Shown: positions 17,589-26,416, numbered from the stretch's first letter. The stretch is DNA of 64,000 nucleotides from CAYNWK01 sp964400875 (GCA_964400875.1 CAYNWK010000002.1:58606-122605); one strand, 5' to 3'. The notes: generated by a model from the sequence alone, not told the origin. Numbers and translations are program-made.

Positions 17589-17746
17589 TAACTACAGAAC
17601 AAAGACGGGAATCAGGACACCTCCTCTCCTGATGCTCATCGCTGTTTCCTCCTTTGGCGAAAGTCTCCGCTGGGTTACCTCACCGTCCCGGCGGAGACTG
17701 ATTTAACCCAACCCGCCCCGATCCTAAATCGGGGCGGGTTGTTCTA
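17589..17746 (+). ncRNA. Candidate structured RNA with three CCTC-exposing loops
   Basis: The gap between two convergent genes holds four hairpins in a row. H1: 17611-17617 with 17627-17633, loop CACCTCCTC. H2: 17639-17642 with 17657-17660, loop containing TTTCCTCCTTT. H3: 17663-17674 with 17687-17698 (12 bp, one wobble), loop TTACCTCACCGT. H4: terminator at 17710-17740. Every one of the first three loops carries CCTC, the anti-Shine-Dalgarno core, and H1 carries CACCTCCT, identical to the anti-Shine-Dalgarno tail of 16S rRNA. No open frame explains the region. It could instead be the 3' UTR of the DNPH1-like gene. Function is inferred only. Confidence 0.45.
17710..17745 (+). terminator. Strong hairpin terminator between convergent genes
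   Basis: AACCCGCCCCGAT (17710-17722) pairs perfectly with ATCGGGGCGGGTT (17728-17740) across a 5-nt loop, followed by GTTCT. It can serve the rightward transcript and, less well, the leftward kinase gene ending at 17768. Confidence 0.75.
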
Positions 17747-17767
17747 AGAGAGAAATAGAAGTGAAGA

Positions 17768-19696
17768 TCAGGATCGCTGGTTGGCGACGGGTAACACAAC
17801 CGTGAATTTCGTCCCGCTGCCGGGCGAGGATTCAACCCAGATCCGACCTTGATGATTATCGACGATGGACTTGACGATCGCCAAGCCTAGTCCGGTGCCT
17901 GCGCTCTCCGTGGGCACGTTGCTGCCCCGGTAGAATTTATCAAAAATATAGGGCTGGTCGGACTGCGGGATCCCAGGACCATTATCGCCGACCTCAACGA
18001 ACACCTGCCCGTCCTCTGAATGAGCCATAACGTCGATGCGCCCGCCTTCCGGGGTATATTTGATAGCGTTGCCGACCAGGTTGCCGATCAGCTGGCGGAG
18101 ATGCACCGGGTTCCCTAGAACGGAGGGGATAATTTCTGGAACATCGTAGTTCAAATCCTGGTTCTTCTCGTTCAGACGTCCTCGCAGGTCGTCAAGGGCA
18201 TAGTCGACGATCGCCGGTAGGGAGAGGATCTCTTTGCGGACGTCTAAGCCGGCTTCGATCCGTCCCAGATCGAGCAAGTCGTTGATCAAGGTGGTGATAC
18301 TTCGGACGTTCACCTGCACGCGGCGGATGAACTCCAGCTGTTGTTCGGTGACCGGACCAACCCGCTCGATCAATTCGACGTACCCGAGGATAGCGGTCAA
18401 TGGGGAGCGCAGGTCGTGAGAGACCGCGCTGACGAAATCGCTTTTTATGCGGTCGATCTCTTTTAGCTGAGTGATATCTTGCATGGTCACCGCCAGCCCA
18501 ACCCCGGGTATCGGGGTGAGCTGTGCATTGAAAACCCTGCCGCCTCCAAATTTGATCTCGCTGCGGAATGGTTCGGCGATATCTTCGTCGCTGAGCAAGT
18601 CGATGAGATCCTGATGTTTGAAGACCTCCTGGGCAGGCCGATCAACGACTGCCTGGTCCTCACCCAGTCCGAAAGCCTCGCGGGCGATGCGATTGATCAG
18701 GATCAACTTACCCCGCTGATCGACCACAATGACCCCTTCTTCAATTTCTTTCAGAATGGTTCCCAGCTTGTTACGTTCAACCTCCGAGCGAGTATACAGG
18801 CTGGCATTTTCCAGCGCGATAGCCGCGTAGTCCGCCAGAGCGGCAATCAGGGTGAGGTGACGGTCGGTGAAATTGACCCGCTGTTTCCGGTTATCAACAC
18901 CCAGCACGCCGATCACGCGGCCATGGATCTGGATGGGCACGTAGATCAACGTGTGCACCAGGTAGGCTGTTTTTATTTTTTGTGGGGTATCCTGGTTGAG
19001 CAGCACCGGTTTACCGGTGCGCATCACCTGCCCTGCAAGGGTATCTCTCACCGGTAAACGGAAAGAACGCACGAAATCTTCCTGGAAATTTTGCCCCGCG
19101 CGCATGTACAGCTCGCCGGAATCTTCTTCCAACATGAGCAAGCTGCCTTCCTCCGCGCCGGTGAGTTTCACGGCAGCCTCGACTACCAGGCGCAGCACTT
19201 CATCCAGGTCCAGGGAAGAGGTCAGCGTACGACCGATTTTTTCGAGGACTTCAAGCTCGTCCAGGCGGTGCTGCAGTGACTTGGTATTACGCCGGGCTTC
19301 GAAATCCATCCAACCAAGCAGTCGCGTTCTCCGGCGGATCGCAGATTGGACCGCTTCCAACACCTCGTTCGCCCGCAGCGGAATCGTCAGGATATCCACG
19401 ACGCCCGAGCGCAATGCGTGGACGAAGGAAAACTCATCATCCTTCTCGACGATCAAGATAGCTTGCAAGGCCGGAGAACGCTCGAGGATCCCATTCATCC
19501 AGACCAGCCGGTCGCCTTCTGGAGATCGATATTCCAGTAACAAGACATCCGGGTTATAGCCTGAAAGAGACGGCTCGATAGTCTGCTGGTCGGTAAATGT
19601 CCGCACGGCGTAGCCTGCCGGGCGCAATATGGCCCGTTCAAGCAGCTGTCCGGTCTCGGGATCGGAATGGAGAATGTAGATTTGCGGGTCGGGCAT
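17768..19696 (-). CDS. Hybrid kinase: degenerate receiver-GAF-PAS-histidine kinase
   Basis: The 642-residue protein starts with a receiver-like domain (1-120) in which the phospho-acceptor Asp is replaced by Glu55 (LLLEYRSPEG) and the usual Lys before Pro is lost (TIPLRANEV), so it probably does not accept phosphate in the normal way. A GAF domain (about 160-305), a PAS domain (about 315-415), HisKA with His427 (AVSHDLRSPL), N box NLVGNAIKY, G1 DNGPGIP and G2 GTGLGLAIV follow. The C-terminus is a complete active-type kinase. It lies 20 bp downstream of the receiver-GAF gene, which is likely in the same operon. Confidence 0.87.
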   Translation of the reverse strand: MPDPQIYILHSDPETGQLLERAILRPAGYAVRTFTDQQTIEPSLSGYNPDVLLLEYRSPEGDRLVWMNGILERSPALQAILIVEKDDEFSFVHALRSGVVDILTIPLRANEVLEAVQSAIRRRTRLLGWMDFEARRNTKSLQHRLDELEVLEKIGRTLTSSLDLDEVLRLVVEAAVKLTGAEEGSLLMLEEDSGELYMRAGQNFQEDFVRSFRLPVRDTLAGQVMRTGKPVLLNQDTPQKIKTAYLVHTLIYVPIQIHGRVIGVLGVDNRKQRVNFTDRHLTLIAALADYAAIALENASLYTRSEVERNKLGTILKEIEEGVIVVDQRGKLILINRIAREAFGLGEDQAVVDRPAQEVFKHQDLIDLLSDEDIAEPFRSEIKFGGGRVFNAQLTPIPGVGLAVTMQDITQLKEIDRIKSDFVSAVSHDLRSPLTAILGYVELIERVGPVTEQQLEFIRRVQVNVRSITTLINDLLDLGRIEAGLDVRKEILSLPAIVDYALDDLRGRLNEKNQDLNYDVPEIIPSVLGNPVHLRQLIGNLVGNAIKYTPEGGRIDVMAHSEDGQVFVEVGDNGPGIPQSDQPYIFDKFYRGSNVPTESAGTGLGLAIVKSIVDNHQGRIWVESSPGSGTKFTVVLPVANQRS

Positions 19697-19716
19697 CTTT
19701 GCTCGCTACCCTGGGT

Positions 19717-20898
19717 TTATTTCAGTGCGCCGTTAGTCAGCTTCTTGTCTAAGGTGTTGACCACCCGTTGAAGCTTCTCGTGGGTGATATTCAAAGCATC
19801 GAGCTGGTCTGCCTGTAACCCCCCCAGTTGACCGTCTACAAGCATCCCAACGTAACCAACTGCCGTCATTAATAACTGTCGGACTTCTACGTTAAGGACT
19901 CCCAGGATCTCATCTTTGGATCGTTCGCCCGTTTGGGCGCGTGCGGCAGCGTCCTCCAGAGAGCGAGCCCGCTCTTCCAACTCTTTGAAAAGCCGGGCGT
20001 TGATCAAGGATACGGAGGCGTAATCCGCCACAGCCTCCAGCAGCGCCTGGTTTCTGGCGCTGAAAGGCGCTGAGGATCGCCGCATGACGACCAGCAATCC
20101 GATCACTTCCTCCCGGGCTTTAACCGGGACAACCAGCGCAGCTTTGCCAAGTCTAGAAACCTTGAAGCGCCGCAATGGTTGGCCGTGGACGGATAAGGGT
20201 TCACCGGAGATCGCCACCAGCGTACTGATCCCGTCATCCCAGGGCTGGTTTATACGCGGGTAGACGGAATCGGGCAGGTTGCGATAGGCGCTCAGCAAAT
20301 AGGTACGGCTGGAGTCCCTGCGCAGCAAAAGCCAACCTAAATCCGCCTCGGAGGCGTACACGGCGCCTTCAATGATCTTATCGAAAAGCGTGCGCTGGTC
20401 GGTAACTGATGTCACGGCTTTGCCAATGGCCAGGATCGTGGACAGTTCACGCACGCGGTGCTCGAGTTCCTGGTTTATTTGTTTGAGCTGGCGGGCTAAC
20501 TCCTCCCGTTCCCGGCGGGCGCGCACTTGCTTGAGTACCCGCTCGACTGCGGAGACGACTTCCGTCTCACGGACCGGCCAACCGAGGTAGTCTGAGGCGC
20601 CCAACCGAAAAGCCTGGATGACGTCCTTCTCGCGACCTTGCCCGGCGAGAACGATCACGGGTACTTCAATGCGCTGGGATGAAAGGGCCACAAGCAAGTC
20701 TTTGCCGCTCAAACCGGGCAATTCCAGATCGGCGATGATCACGTCTGGAGAAAACCTGACGGCTCTCTGAATGGCAACGCCAGCCTCTCCAACCGCCTCG
20801 ACATCATATCCCAGCGGTTGCAGCGTCTGCCGGAGGATCAAATCACAGATCTCCGCATCATTTTCGACGAGGAGAATACGCTCGCTCGGGACATTCAT
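19717..20898 (-). CDS. Receiver-GAF protein with a histidine-less dimerisation tail
   Basis: The 393-residue protein has an intact-looking receiver with phospho-acceptor Asp57 (IIADLELPG), although the conserved Lys-Pro is GWPVRE here. A coiled linker (about 125-155), a GAF domain (about 160-310) and a C-terminal helical segment (VLNVEVRQLLMTAVGYVGML) follow. That segment has the layout of a HisKA helix pair but Val/Glu stand in place of the His-Glu, and there is no ATPase domain. It may dimerise with, or accept phosphate from, the adjacent kinase. A TATGAT box ends 6 nt before the ATG, suggesting a leaderless transcript. Confidence 0.8.
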   Translation of the reverse strand: MNVPSERILLVENDAEICDLILRQTLQPLGYDVEAVGEAGVAIQRAVRFSPDVIIADLELPGLSGKDLLVALSSQRIEVPVIVLAGQGREKDVIQAFRLGASDYLGWPVRETEVVSAVERVLKQVRARREREELARQLKQINQELEHRVRELSTILAIGKAVTSVTDQRTLFDKIIEGAVYASEADLGWLLLRRDSSRTYLLSAYRNLPDSVYPRINQPWDDGISTLVAISGEPLSVHGQPLRRFKVSRLGKAALVVPVKAREEVIGLLVVMRRSSAPFSARNQALLEAVADYASVSLINARLFKELEERARSLEDAAARAQTGERSKDEILGVLNVEVRQLLMTAVGYVGMLVDGQLGGLQADQLDALNITHEKLQRVVNTLDKKLTNGALK

Positions 20899-21040
20899 GA
20901 GATAATCATAGCATGGATAACTTGAAAAAGGGAGACGCGCAGCCCCCGCGAGGCTTACGCTTTGGTAAGGCAGTGGCTAGAGAGTAATCTGTCAGTCAAG
21001 CCCAAGGCGTTAGAATCGTATAATATTTCTCCGATATAGC

Positions 21041-21070
21041 TTGACTTGGAATGCCCGGCGCGCATACAAT
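21041..21070 (+). promoter_or_regulatory. dnaJ (cbpA) promoter
   Basis: TTGACT (21041-21046), 18-bp spacer, TACAAT (21065-21070). It would give a leader of about 105 nt. No CIRCE-type inverted repeat was found nearby. Confidence 0.6.
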
Positions 21071-21181
21071 CAATTAGGCAGAATCGCCCCAATCACACAT
21101 CCACCTTTGAATGCTCACAACCTTCACAGAGCGTGGTAAGGTAGGCGCGCTCCTGTCCCAAGAACAAATCAAGAGCCAATT

Positions 21182-22156
21182 ATGGAATATAAAGATTATT
21201 ACAAGATTTTGGGGGTTGATCGGAAAGCAAAAGAAGACGAAATCAAGAAAGCTTACCGGAAACTAGCGCTCAAATACCACCCCGATCGAAATCCAGATGA
21301 CTCTGCTTCAGAAGAGAAATTCAAAGAGATCAACGAAGCCTACCAGGTTTTGAGCGACCCGGAAAAACGGCAACGCTACGATCAACTCGGCGAATCCTAC
21401 TCGAGCTGGCAGCAGCGCGGCGCTCCGGGTGGGTTTAACTGGGATGAATGGTTTACCCAACCCTCGGGTGGAGGCAACGTGCGCGTGGAATACGGCGACC
21501 TCGGGGATATCCTCGGAGGCGGCGGCTTAGGGAGTTTCTCCGAATTCTTCAGCCGCATCTTCGGCGGAATGCCCGAAGAGCGCGCTGCCGGGAGCCGGGG
21601 TGGTTGGTCAGGACGCCGCTCGCCAAGCCCCAGAACCCAATCTTTCGAACAAAAAGTCCAGATCAGCCTGACGGAAGCCTACCAGGGGTCAACCCGGCGC
21701 ATCCAGATCGATGGGCGCAACCTGGAAGTTAAAATTCCACCCGGTTCGCGTACCAACACGAAGATCCGCGTTCCTGATGCCGTCCCCACAAGCGTTGACG
21801 GCCAAAAAGGGGATCTTTATCTGGTCGTCGAAGTCGCCGATGATCCCCGTTTCGAGCGCAAGGGAAACGATCTGTACACCGACCTTCCGGTTGACCTGTA
21901 TACTGCGGTTTTGGGAGGCGAAGTTACCGTCCCCACGCTGAGTGGGAAGGTTGTTCTGACCATCCCCCCAGGCACCCAGGTGGGCCAGACATTCCGCCTA
22001 TCCGGCCGGGGGATGCCTCATTTAAGACACCCCGAGAAGTTCGGGGATCTCCTAGCGCGAATAAACGTAAAAATTCCCCGCAATTTGACGGACCGGCAAC
22101 GTGAGCTGTTTGAAGAATTAGCGCATACCGAAAAATCAGGCTCCCATGCCGGCTAA
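21182..22156 (+). CDS. DnaJ-family co-chaperone, CbpA type
   Basis: The 324-residue protein has an N-terminal J domain with HPD at 33-35, a Gly/Phe/Trp-rich linker (about 75-150) and the C-terminal substrate-binding domains (QKVQISLTEAYQGSTRRIQ onward). The four CxxCxGxG zinc repeats of classical DnaJ are absent, so it is a type II (CbpA-like) J protein. It would stimulate DnaK, which is not in the window. It is followed 45 bp later by an HtrA protease, a sensible quality-control pairing. Confidence 0.9.
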   Translation: MEYKDYYKILGVDRKAKEDEIKKAYRKLALKYHPDRNPDDSASEEKFKEINEAYQVLSDPEKRQRYDQLGESYSSWQQRGAPGGFNWDEWFTQPSGGGNVRVEYGDLGDILGGGGLGSFSEFFSRIFGGMPEERAAGSRGGWSGRRSPSPRTQSFEQKVQISLTEAYQGSTRRIQIDGRNLEVKIPPGSRTNTKIRVPDAVPTSVDGQKGDLYLVVEVADDPRFERKGNDLYTDLPVDLYTAVLGGEVTVPTLSGKVVLTIPPGTQVGQTFRLSGRGMPHLRHPEKFGDLLARINVKIPRNLTDRQRELFEELAHTEKSGSHAG

Positions 22157-22201
22157 ACTCATCCGCCTTTATCAGTGGTTGTCGCGGAAAGGCATCTATT
22201 T

Positions 22202-23470
22202 ATGAACGGACCTACTCAGGAGCCTCGATTCTCGAAGCATAGTCTTTTCGTCCTGGTCCTGGCTCCGCTAATCCTTCTGGCCCTGCTCTCATGCCAAACG
22301 CTGACCAGCGCTTTTTCAATTGCAGCCACTACAACGCCGTCCAAGGCTGACTCACCGGCTGCGCTAGACATCACTCAACCGCCAGTTTCGCAGGCCGCGC
22401 CTACGAGCCCACCCCGAACCTCAGCTCCCTCAAGCACCGCACCGCAGGATGCACCGGTGGTCGCTCCCGATCTCGTCGACCAGCAAGAACGGTTGGTTGA
22501 ACTTTACGAACAGGTCAACCCAGGAGTGGTCGCCATTCAGGTCCTGTCACCTAGCGGCGGCGGGTTGGGTTCCGGCTTCGTGTACGACGGGGAAGGTCAC
22601 ATCGTAACAAACTACCATGTTGTGGAAGGCCAGACTGATCTGGAAGTGGACTTCCCTTCAGGGTTGAAAACGCGCGGTGAAATTCTAGGCATTGATACGG
22701 ATTCGGACCTGGCAGTCATCAAGATCGACGTCCCTGCTGAAGAATTACACCCGCTGGCGCTCGGCGACTCTGCGCAGATAAAAATCGGGCAAACGGTCAT
22801 CGCAATCGGCAATCCCTTCGGTCTGAACGGTTCTATGACCGTCGGCATCATTTCTGCGCTCGGGAGGACTCTGGATTCTTTGCGCGACTCGCCGGAAGGC
22901 CAGCCGTTTTCCGCCGGGGACGTCATCCAGACTGACACGGCAATCAATCCCGGTAATTCCGGAGGGCCTTTGCTCAATCTGAATGGTGAGGTCGTCGGGA
23001 TCAACCGCGCTATCCGCACTGTCAATTTCAACACTGATAATGAACCGATCAACTCAGGCGTAGGTTTTGCCGTTGCCATCAATATCGTCAAGCGGGTTAT
23101 TCCTGCACTCATCAACGAAGGGGTATACGATTACCCGTATCTGGGCATCTCCAGTCTGCCAGATATAAGCCTGATCGAGCAGGAGGTGCTGGGTCTGCCG
23201 CGCTCCAGCGGAGCCTACGTGCTCTCCGTCACCGCGAACAGCCCGGCCGACCGCGCCGGATTGATCGCCGGTACGGAACCTACCAATTTACCGGGTAGAA
23301 GCCGTGGGGGAGATTTAATTATCGCCATCGATGATCAACCGGTCCGACAATTCGGCGACCTTTTGAGCTACATTTTCAATTACAAATCTCCCGGGGACAC
23401 GGTTATGCTTACCGTTTTGCGCAATGGCGAAGAAATGGAAATCCCCCTAACCCTCGGTAGCCGTCCCTAA
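22202..23470 (+). CDS. HtrA/DegP-like serine protease, lipoprotein, one PDZ domain
   Basis: The 422-residue product starts with a hydrophobic signal ending in a lipobox (ALLSC), a Pro/Thr/Ser-rich linker, a trypsin-like domain with the triad His139 (TNYHVVEG), Asp169 (DSDLAVIK) and Ser253 (GNSGGPLLN), and one C-terminal PDZ domain (about 315-415). It would degrade or refold misfolded proteins outside the cytoplasmic membrane. ATG 22202 is preferred; GTG 22175 would put a nine-residue extension before the signal. GGAAAGG lies about 11 nt upstream. Confidence 0.9.
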   Translation: MNGPTQEPRFSKHSLFVLVLAPLILLALLSCQTLTSAFSIAATTTPSKADSPAALDITQPPVSQAAPTSPPRTSAPSSTAPQDAPVVAPDLVDQQERLVELYEQVNPGVVAIQVLSPSGGGLGSGFVYDGEGHIVTNYHVVEGQTDLEVDFPSGLKTRGEILGIDTDSDLAVIKIDVPAEELHPLALGDSAQIKIGQTVIAIGNPFGLNGSMTVGIISALGRTLDSLRDSPEGQPFSAGDVIQTDTAINPGNSGGPLLNLNGEVVGINRAIRTVNFNTDNEPINSGVGFAVAINIVKRVIPALINEGVYDYPYLGISSLPDISLIEQEVLGLPRSSGAYVLSVTANSPADRAGLIAGTEPTNLPGRSRGGDLIIAIDDQPVRQFGDLLSYIFNYKSPGDTVMLTVLRNGEEMEIPLTLGSRP

Positions 23471-23560
23471 GCAGCACGCAACAGGGCTGTCTCGCAATCT
23501 ACGCAGGTAAATCCCTGCGCAGGTCTGCTACCCATAACCCGAAAAGATGAGGAGACAAAC

Positions 23561-24661
23561 ATGTTCACGGAAGGCGAACTACGGGAACTGCTGGAGTATA
23601 AATCTGAGCATCCTGTGCTTAGTGTTTATCTGAACACCGACCCGACGGCAAGCAGCGCGGACGCTTATAAGTTGCGCCTGCGCAGTATGTTGAAAGAGGT
23701 GGACTTAAAAGCAGATGCCGAAGCCGTCGAACTTTTCTTCGAGCATGAGTACGATTGGTCCGGACGCAGCGTCGCCGTTTTCTCATGTGAGCCGGATGAT
23801 TTTTTCCGCAGTTATCCCCTGGTGTTTCCGGTACGGGACCGCGTCCGGATAGACCACCGGCCGCATGTGAAACCGCTGGCCGATCTCCTGGATTCCTACG
23901 GCGGATATGGGGTTGCGCTGGTTGACAAGCAAGGAACTCGACTGTTCCATTTTCATCTTGGGGAACTGCGCGAGCAGGAAGGCATGCTGGGTGAATCTGT
24001 CAGGCGGACCAAGCGAGGCGGAGGGTCGCAGGCGCAGGGGCGGCGCGGCGGAGCCGCGGGACAGACCAATTACGCAGAGGAAGTCGCCGACCGCAATATC
24101 AAAGATTCGGCGGATTTCGCGGCCCAATTTTTCAAGGAGAACAACGTCCGCAGAGTCGTTATCGGCGGGACTGAAGACAACGTTTCACTTTTTCGCAGCC
24201 AATTGCCCAAATCATGGCAGAGTCTAGTCGTGGGGACCTTCCCGATCAGCATGACCGCTAATGAACAAGACGTACTTGATCGAGCCCTTGAGATCGGTCA
24301 AGCTTCCGAGCGACGCCGCGAAGTTCATCTCGTCAACACATTGATTACCAATGCCGCTAAGAGCCGTGGCGGCGTCGTCGGGTTGAACGACACCCTGAGC
24401 GCTGTGCACGAAGGCCGGGTGCAGACTCTGGTTATCCAGGAAGGTTTCCGAGCCCCAGGCTACCGCTGCACGGGCTGCGGTTACCTCACTGATGAAGCGT
24501 TGGAAGCCTGCCCGTTTTGCAACAATGAATTCGAGGAAATCGCAGATGCAGTGGAACTGGCTGTCCGGCGGGTGATGCGCAGCGGCGGCGAGGTCGAAGT
24601 CGTTCACAATGCTGACGCGCTGGAAGAACACGGCGAAATCGGCGCAATCTTGCGATACTAG
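23561..24661 (+). CDS. Bacterial eRF1-like (baeRF-type) protein with zinc ribbon
   Basis: The 366-residue protein resembles archaeo-eukaryotic release factor 1 domains found in bacteria. After an N-terminal alpha-beta domain, VRRTKRGGGSQAQGRRGG (about 148-165) sits where eRF1 has its GGQ loop, followed by the long helix YAEEVADRNIKDSADFAAQFF. A Rossmann-like middle domain (RRVVIGGTEDNVSLF) and a C-terminal zinc ribbon (CTGCGYL..CPFC) follow. The motif is GGGSQ rather than GGQ. Such proteins are thought to act at ribosomes, in rescue or in hibernation, but none of this is shown here. AGGAG lies upstream of the ATG. Confidence 0.7.
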   Translation: MFTEGELRELLEYKSEHPVLSVYLNTDPTASSADAYKLRLRSMLKEVDLKADAEAVELFFEHEYDWSGRSVAVFSCEPDDFFRSYPLVFPVRDRVRIDHRPHVKPLADLLDSYGGYGVALVDKQGTRLFHFHLGELREQEGMLGESVRRTKRGGGSQAQGRRGGAAGQTNYAEEVADRNIKDSADFAAQFFKENNVRRVVIGGTEDNVSLFRSQLPKSWQSLVVGTFPISMTANEQDVLDRALEIGQASERRREVHLVNTLITNAAKSRGGVVGLNDTLSAVHEGRVQTLVIQEGFRAPGYRCTGCGYLTDEALEACPFCNNEFEEIADAVELAVRRVMRSGGEVEVVHNADALEEHGEIGAILRY

Positions 24662-24689
24662 GCCTCATCGCGCCCATACTTCTTGAGAA

Positions 24690-24723
24690 AACACCGCCGC
24701 TCTCGGTCGAGAGCGGCGGTGTT
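24690..24723. terminator. Bidirectional terminator between convergent genes
   Basis: A 16-nt perfect inverted repeat (left arm 24690-24705, AACACCGCCGCTCTCG) forms a long GC stem. The reverse strand continues GTGTTTTCTC, a T-tract suited to ending the leftward coiled-coil gene; the forward side lacks a T-tract. Confidence 0.7.
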
Positions 24724-24782
24724 CCGGATCAAGGCTCTTATCTGATCAAGAGCTCGGTCTTAATTAGCAGCCCTATTCTCAA

Positions 24783-25421
24783 TCATTGACCGGTGAAATA
24801 GGTGTTTTCTATCTGCACCAGGTTGGTCGAAAGGACTCCCAGATCGGATTGGGCGGCGAATTTATCCTCCCCAATTTCACTTAATGCCAACTCAAGTCGA
24901 TCTTGCATGGATACAACCAGATCCTGTGAGTTCGCATCTACCAGACCTTCGAGTTCTTGCAGTGTCTGGTTCGTCTTCGTCAGGTGGACCTGAGCGCTGG
25001 CGGGATCGTCCATGGCCAGAGCCAGCCGGGCAGCATTTACGTCGGAGAGCGCGCGCAGGATGGTGATGTGCAGGTTGGCTGTATCCAGATCCTCGCTCAG
25101 TTTCTGGTTGGATCGTTCGAAAGTCGATAGTCGCTCAACCTCGGCCTCCAGCTCCGTAATGCGTTGGTTAGCTTGCTCTAATTCAGCGCGTGTCTGGCTG
25201 AGGTCCTGGCGCGCTGGCTGAAGCAAGACGAACACTGTCGCCAGCACCCCCAGGGCAAACACGATCAAAAGTCCTGCTAACCAGCGAACGGATAGCCGTG
25301 CGAAACGTTGGAGGCGGGATTCGGGTTCCTCCGTAGGTTGCTCGAGTTCGTCAGCTCGAGCCTCATTCTCATCCTCTGCGATTTTCGCCTCGTCATTTGC
25401 TTCACGATCGATGTCATTCAT
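24783..25421 (-). CDS. Membrane-anchored coiled-coil protein of unknown function
   Basis: Not recognised. The 212-residue product has an acidic N-terminus (about 1-35), one transmembrane helix (about 47-68, WLAGLLIVFALGVLATVFVLL), then a coiled coil (about 70-110, QTRAELEQANQRITELEAEVERL) and a helical C-terminal domain outside the membrane, if the usual positive-inside rule holds. It is 57 bp downstream of the rhomboid gene, which raises the possibility that it is a partner or substrate. AAGGAA precedes the start. Confidence 0.6.
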   Translation of the reverse strand: MNDIDREANDEAKIAEDENEARADELEQPTEEPESRLQRFARLSVRWLAGLLIVFALGVLATVFVLLQPARQDLSQTRAELEQANQRITELEAEVERLSTFERSNQKLSEDLDTANLHITILRALSDVNAARLALAMDDPASAQVHLTKTNQTLQELEGLVDANSQDLVVSMQDRLELALSEIGEDKFAAQSDLGVLSTNLVQIENTYFTGQ

Positions 25422-25478
25422 CAGTCAATTCCTTTTCTAATTTTAAGCGGGCTTGGGGCCTGCCGTGTTCTAAGCCGG

Positions 25479-26192
25479 TTACCAGGGCACAGCGGGGTAT
25501 TCATCCCGGCGATTCGGTCGCCAGGCGAAAACACCGACCAGTAACAATCCAAAGATAAATCCGCCAATATGCGCCCACCAGGCAATGCCACCCATGGAGG
25601 CGCCTTGCGGCATCCCCAATGCGAAGACACCCGAATATAGCTGCGAGACAAACCAAAACCCCAGGTAAATGATCGCTGGGATTTCTAGGAACCAGGGGAA
25701 GATAAAGAGTGGGATCAAGGTCAGCACCCGAGCTCGGGGATAGGATAAGAAATACGCGCCCAACACCCCGGCGATCGCTCCGCTGGCTCCGACGGTCGGG
25801 ATCGAGCTGCCTTGGAACAGAAAAGCTTGCAATAGATTAGCCACAATTCCAGCGAGCAAATAGAAGATCAGATAGCGCCCTGAACCCAACCGATCCTCAA
25901 CGTTATCGCCAAAGATAAAGAGAGTCCACATATTGCTGATCAGGTGAAGCCAACCACCGTGCAAAAAGATGCTGCTGATCAGGCTGAGCAAGAGGATCGG
26001 ATGGTTCAACAGCGCAGCCAGGTTGCCAAAATCGTACCGGGCCGGCACCATCCCAAAAATACGGATAACACGCTCCAACCCGGCAGGGCCCAGGCTGATT
26101 TCAAATATGAAAATTAATACGTTGATGCCGATCAACAAGTAATTGATGATCGGAGTCCGGCGCGAAGGAATTGTATCGCGGATCGGAAACAT
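25479..26192 (-). CDS. Rhomboid family intramembrane serine protease
   Basis: The 237-residue integral membrane protein has about six helices, the L1 loop signature HGGWLHLISNMWTLFIFGD (78-96), catalytic Ser137 in GASGAIAG and catalytic His208 in WWAHIGG. It cleaves single-span membrane proteins within the bilayer. The start MFPIRDTIPSRR is typical for this family. A MITE copy (26227-26320) lies just upstream and may separate it from the hsp20 gene and its terminator. Confidence 0.92.
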   Translation of the reverse strand: MFPIRDTIPSRRTPIINYLLIGINVLIFIFEISLGPAGLERVIRIFGMVPARYDFGNLAALLNHPILLLSLISSIFLHGGWLHLISNMWTLFIFGDNVEDRLGSGRYLIFYLLAGIVANLLQAFLFQGSSIPTVGASGAIAGVLGAYFLSYPRARVLTLIPLFIFPWFLEIPAIIYLGFWFVSQLYSGVFALGMPQGASMGGIAWWAHIGGFIFGLLLVGVFAWRPNRRDEYPAVPW

Positions 26193-26226
26193 GTACCCTC
26201 ATCCCAGCGTCAGCGGTTACCCAAGT

Positions 26227-26320
26227 TAGGAGGAACGCAGCTTTCCGGTTAAGTAGGGGTGTTTGGGCAGCCACCGCCTGCGAAAACACCCCCCTTCTTC
26301 CCTCAAGTGCGCCAGTCATA
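26227..26320 (+). mobile_element. TTACGCA MITE with 5-bp target duplication CAAGT (copy 3)
   Basis: The 94-bp element starts TAGGAGGAACGCA and ends TGCGCCAGTCATA, with a central imperfect palindrome GTGTTTGGGCAG / CTGCGAAAACAC. CAAGT at 26222-26226 is repeated exactly at 26321-26325, the mark of an insertion. It lies between hsp20 and the rhomboid gene. Confidence 0.7.
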
Positions 26321-26389
26321 CAAGTATAAACTGAGTTAAGCCCGAATGGAGCTGCAAGAACCAAGAGAAACTGTGCCTGTAAATTAAAA

Positions 26390-26416
26390 CCGATCCCCTT
26401 TTTGTGAGGGGATCGG
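26390..26416 (-). terminator. hsp20 terminator
   Basis: CCGATCCCCT (26390-26399) pairs with AGGGGATCGG (26407-26416). The reverse strand continues TTTTAATT, giving the T-tract for the leftward hsp20 gene 70 bp upstream. Confidence 0.75.

Noticed and set aside
26205..26225. A second MITE end (GCGGTTACCCAAG) before copy 3
   Set aside because: It resembles the end GGAGTTACCCA, but no partner end is present and copy 3 has its own target duplication from 26222.
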